A stretch of 42,274 nt of DNA from NCBI GenBank assembly GCA_910587755.1, contig CAJUNZ010000004.1:14117-56390 (forward strand), written 5' to 3'. The stretch comes from an uncultured Acetatifactor sp. (lineage in GTDB: Bacteria; Bacillota; Clostridia; Lachnospirales; Lachnospiraceae). Made by a program: the position numbers and the translations under genes. The notes under the pieces were generated by a model, which saw only the letters and a program-made list of their open reading frames with translations, was not told where the DNA came from and did not search any database. Below are positions 41,901 to 42,274 of this stretch, piece by piece. Numbering within the stretch: position 1 is the stretch's first letter; each line of letters begins with the position of its first letter.

Positions 41901-41929
41901 ATTATAATACCATTATTTTTGATTTACAA
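41901..41929 (-). promoter_or_regulatory. promoter of the leader ORF and kinase
   Basis: On the minus strand TTGTAA (41929-41924), 17-bp spacer, perfect TATAAT (41906-41901). Predicted initiation is about 50 bp upstream of the leader ORF start. Confidence 0.75.
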
Positions 41930-41976
41930 CCATAAAATATAGGACACGGCAAACTCTATCCCTACAAACTGGTATC

Positions 41977-42274
41977 TTAAGGGATATAGTACTGCAGCAG
42001 AAGCTTCACCACACGGCTGTAACTTACTTTCCCGTCGGAGATACCGTTTACCTTCAGATTCACATCAATGAACACATCCGCCGCCTTGTCCACCACCTCC
42101 GTGTCGATAAGGGCTTTCCCATTGATGCGGTCCCATTCCTCCTGGGTCACAAACACATTGTCCTCCCATACCTGTTCCGACACCGCCACGGGAGGCAGTT
42201 CCTTCACAGCCTCCTGGTATGCTTTCCTACTGTCCCGCCAGGCATAGTAGAGATCATTGTTCAGATAGGTCAGC
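41977..42274 (-). CDS. C-terminal fragment of an unidentified protein (runs off the edge)
   Basis: The frame is open from the right edge to TAA at 41977-41979, giving at least 98 residues. An internal GTG at 42207 is not a convincing start, since the upstream codons (LTYLNNDLYYAWRDSRKAY) continue as normal protein sequence. The visible part is soluble, acidic in the middle (EQVWEDNVFVTQEEWDRING) and ends in VVKLLLQYYIP. I recognise no family. Codon use matches the neighbours. Confidence 0.7.
   Translation of the reverse strand, partial: LTYLNNDLYYAWRDSRKAYQEAVKELPPVAVSEQVWEDNVFVTQEEWDRINGKALIDTEVVDKAADVFIDVNLKVNGISDGKVSYSRVVKLLLQYYIP

Overview
The window looks like a chromosomal segment of an anaerobic, spore-forming Clostridia member, most likely Lachnospiraceae, with a GC-rich composition for a Firmicute. 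This rests on gene content: rubredoxin and reverse rubrerythrin beside PerR, a GerA/SpoVAF-type germination protein, a YtaF/MntP-type protein, a CD3324-type regulator, a TSCPD-domain protein, and Firmicute-style promoters and Shine-Dalgarno sites. I assign no genus.

Layout. 1-334: a 66-bp hairpin-rich tandem repeat, a possible C-terminal ORF fragment and a terminator. 335-4104 (-): a lipoprotein, an alpha/beta hydrolase and a cardiolipin synthase. 4215-5645 (-): a peroxide-defence cluster (perR with a 7-1-7 operator, reverse rubrerythrin, and a 57-aa rubredoxin). 5686-7138 (-): an ATPase with a 75-aa partner, then tRNA-Leu and tRNA-Tyr. 7244-14814 (-): a surface-polysaccharide/signalling cluster in the transcription order FG-GAP secreted protein, response regulator, histidine kinase, membrane-anchored accessory protein, amidase-like/NodB deacetylase fusion, GT-C-like membrane glycosyltransferase. 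The first four genes overlap or abut. 15080-18354 (+): a MarR regulator with duplicated operators on its own promoter, a MATE exporter, and a PTS Enzyme I truncated before its catalytic cysteine. 18370-20522 (-): a serine hydrolase and a CD3324-type HTH protein. 21049-23151 (+): a frameshifted metallohydrolase, then luxS and the MTA/SAH nucleosidase, consecutive steps of the activated methyl cycle. 23176-27139 (-): GtrA, a 2-hydroxyacid dehydrogenase, pgi and an unknown membrane protein. 27457-31776: TSCPD protein and murG (+), a YwlG-like protein (-), YtaF (+) and a GerA/SpoVAF germination protein with a sigma-G-like promoter (+).

From about 31.8 to 40.7 kb the sequence shows decay and exchange. 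A nuclease/lipoprotein chimera lies just before tRNA-Gly(GCC). An intact ArsR-type regulator with two ABC half-transporters follows. Then comes a VncRS-like two-component plus ABC-transporter locus in which all four genes carry internal deletions or truncations, ending at tRNA-Gly(TCC). Both tRNA-Gly genes are followed by similar terminators. Beyond them are a 5'-truncated leucine-rich-repeat gene, an APH-fold kinase preceded by a possible 21-codon leader ORF and a good promoter, and a partial gene running off the right edge.

No CRISPR array, rRNA, complete insertion sequence or recognised riboswitch class was seen. The most unusual items are the FG-GAP/two-component/deacetylase cluster with its zinc-ligand-depleted amidase domain, the collapsed two-component/ABC locus, and the candidate leader ORF upstream of the kinase. 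All functional statements come from reading translations and motifs; no database search was run.
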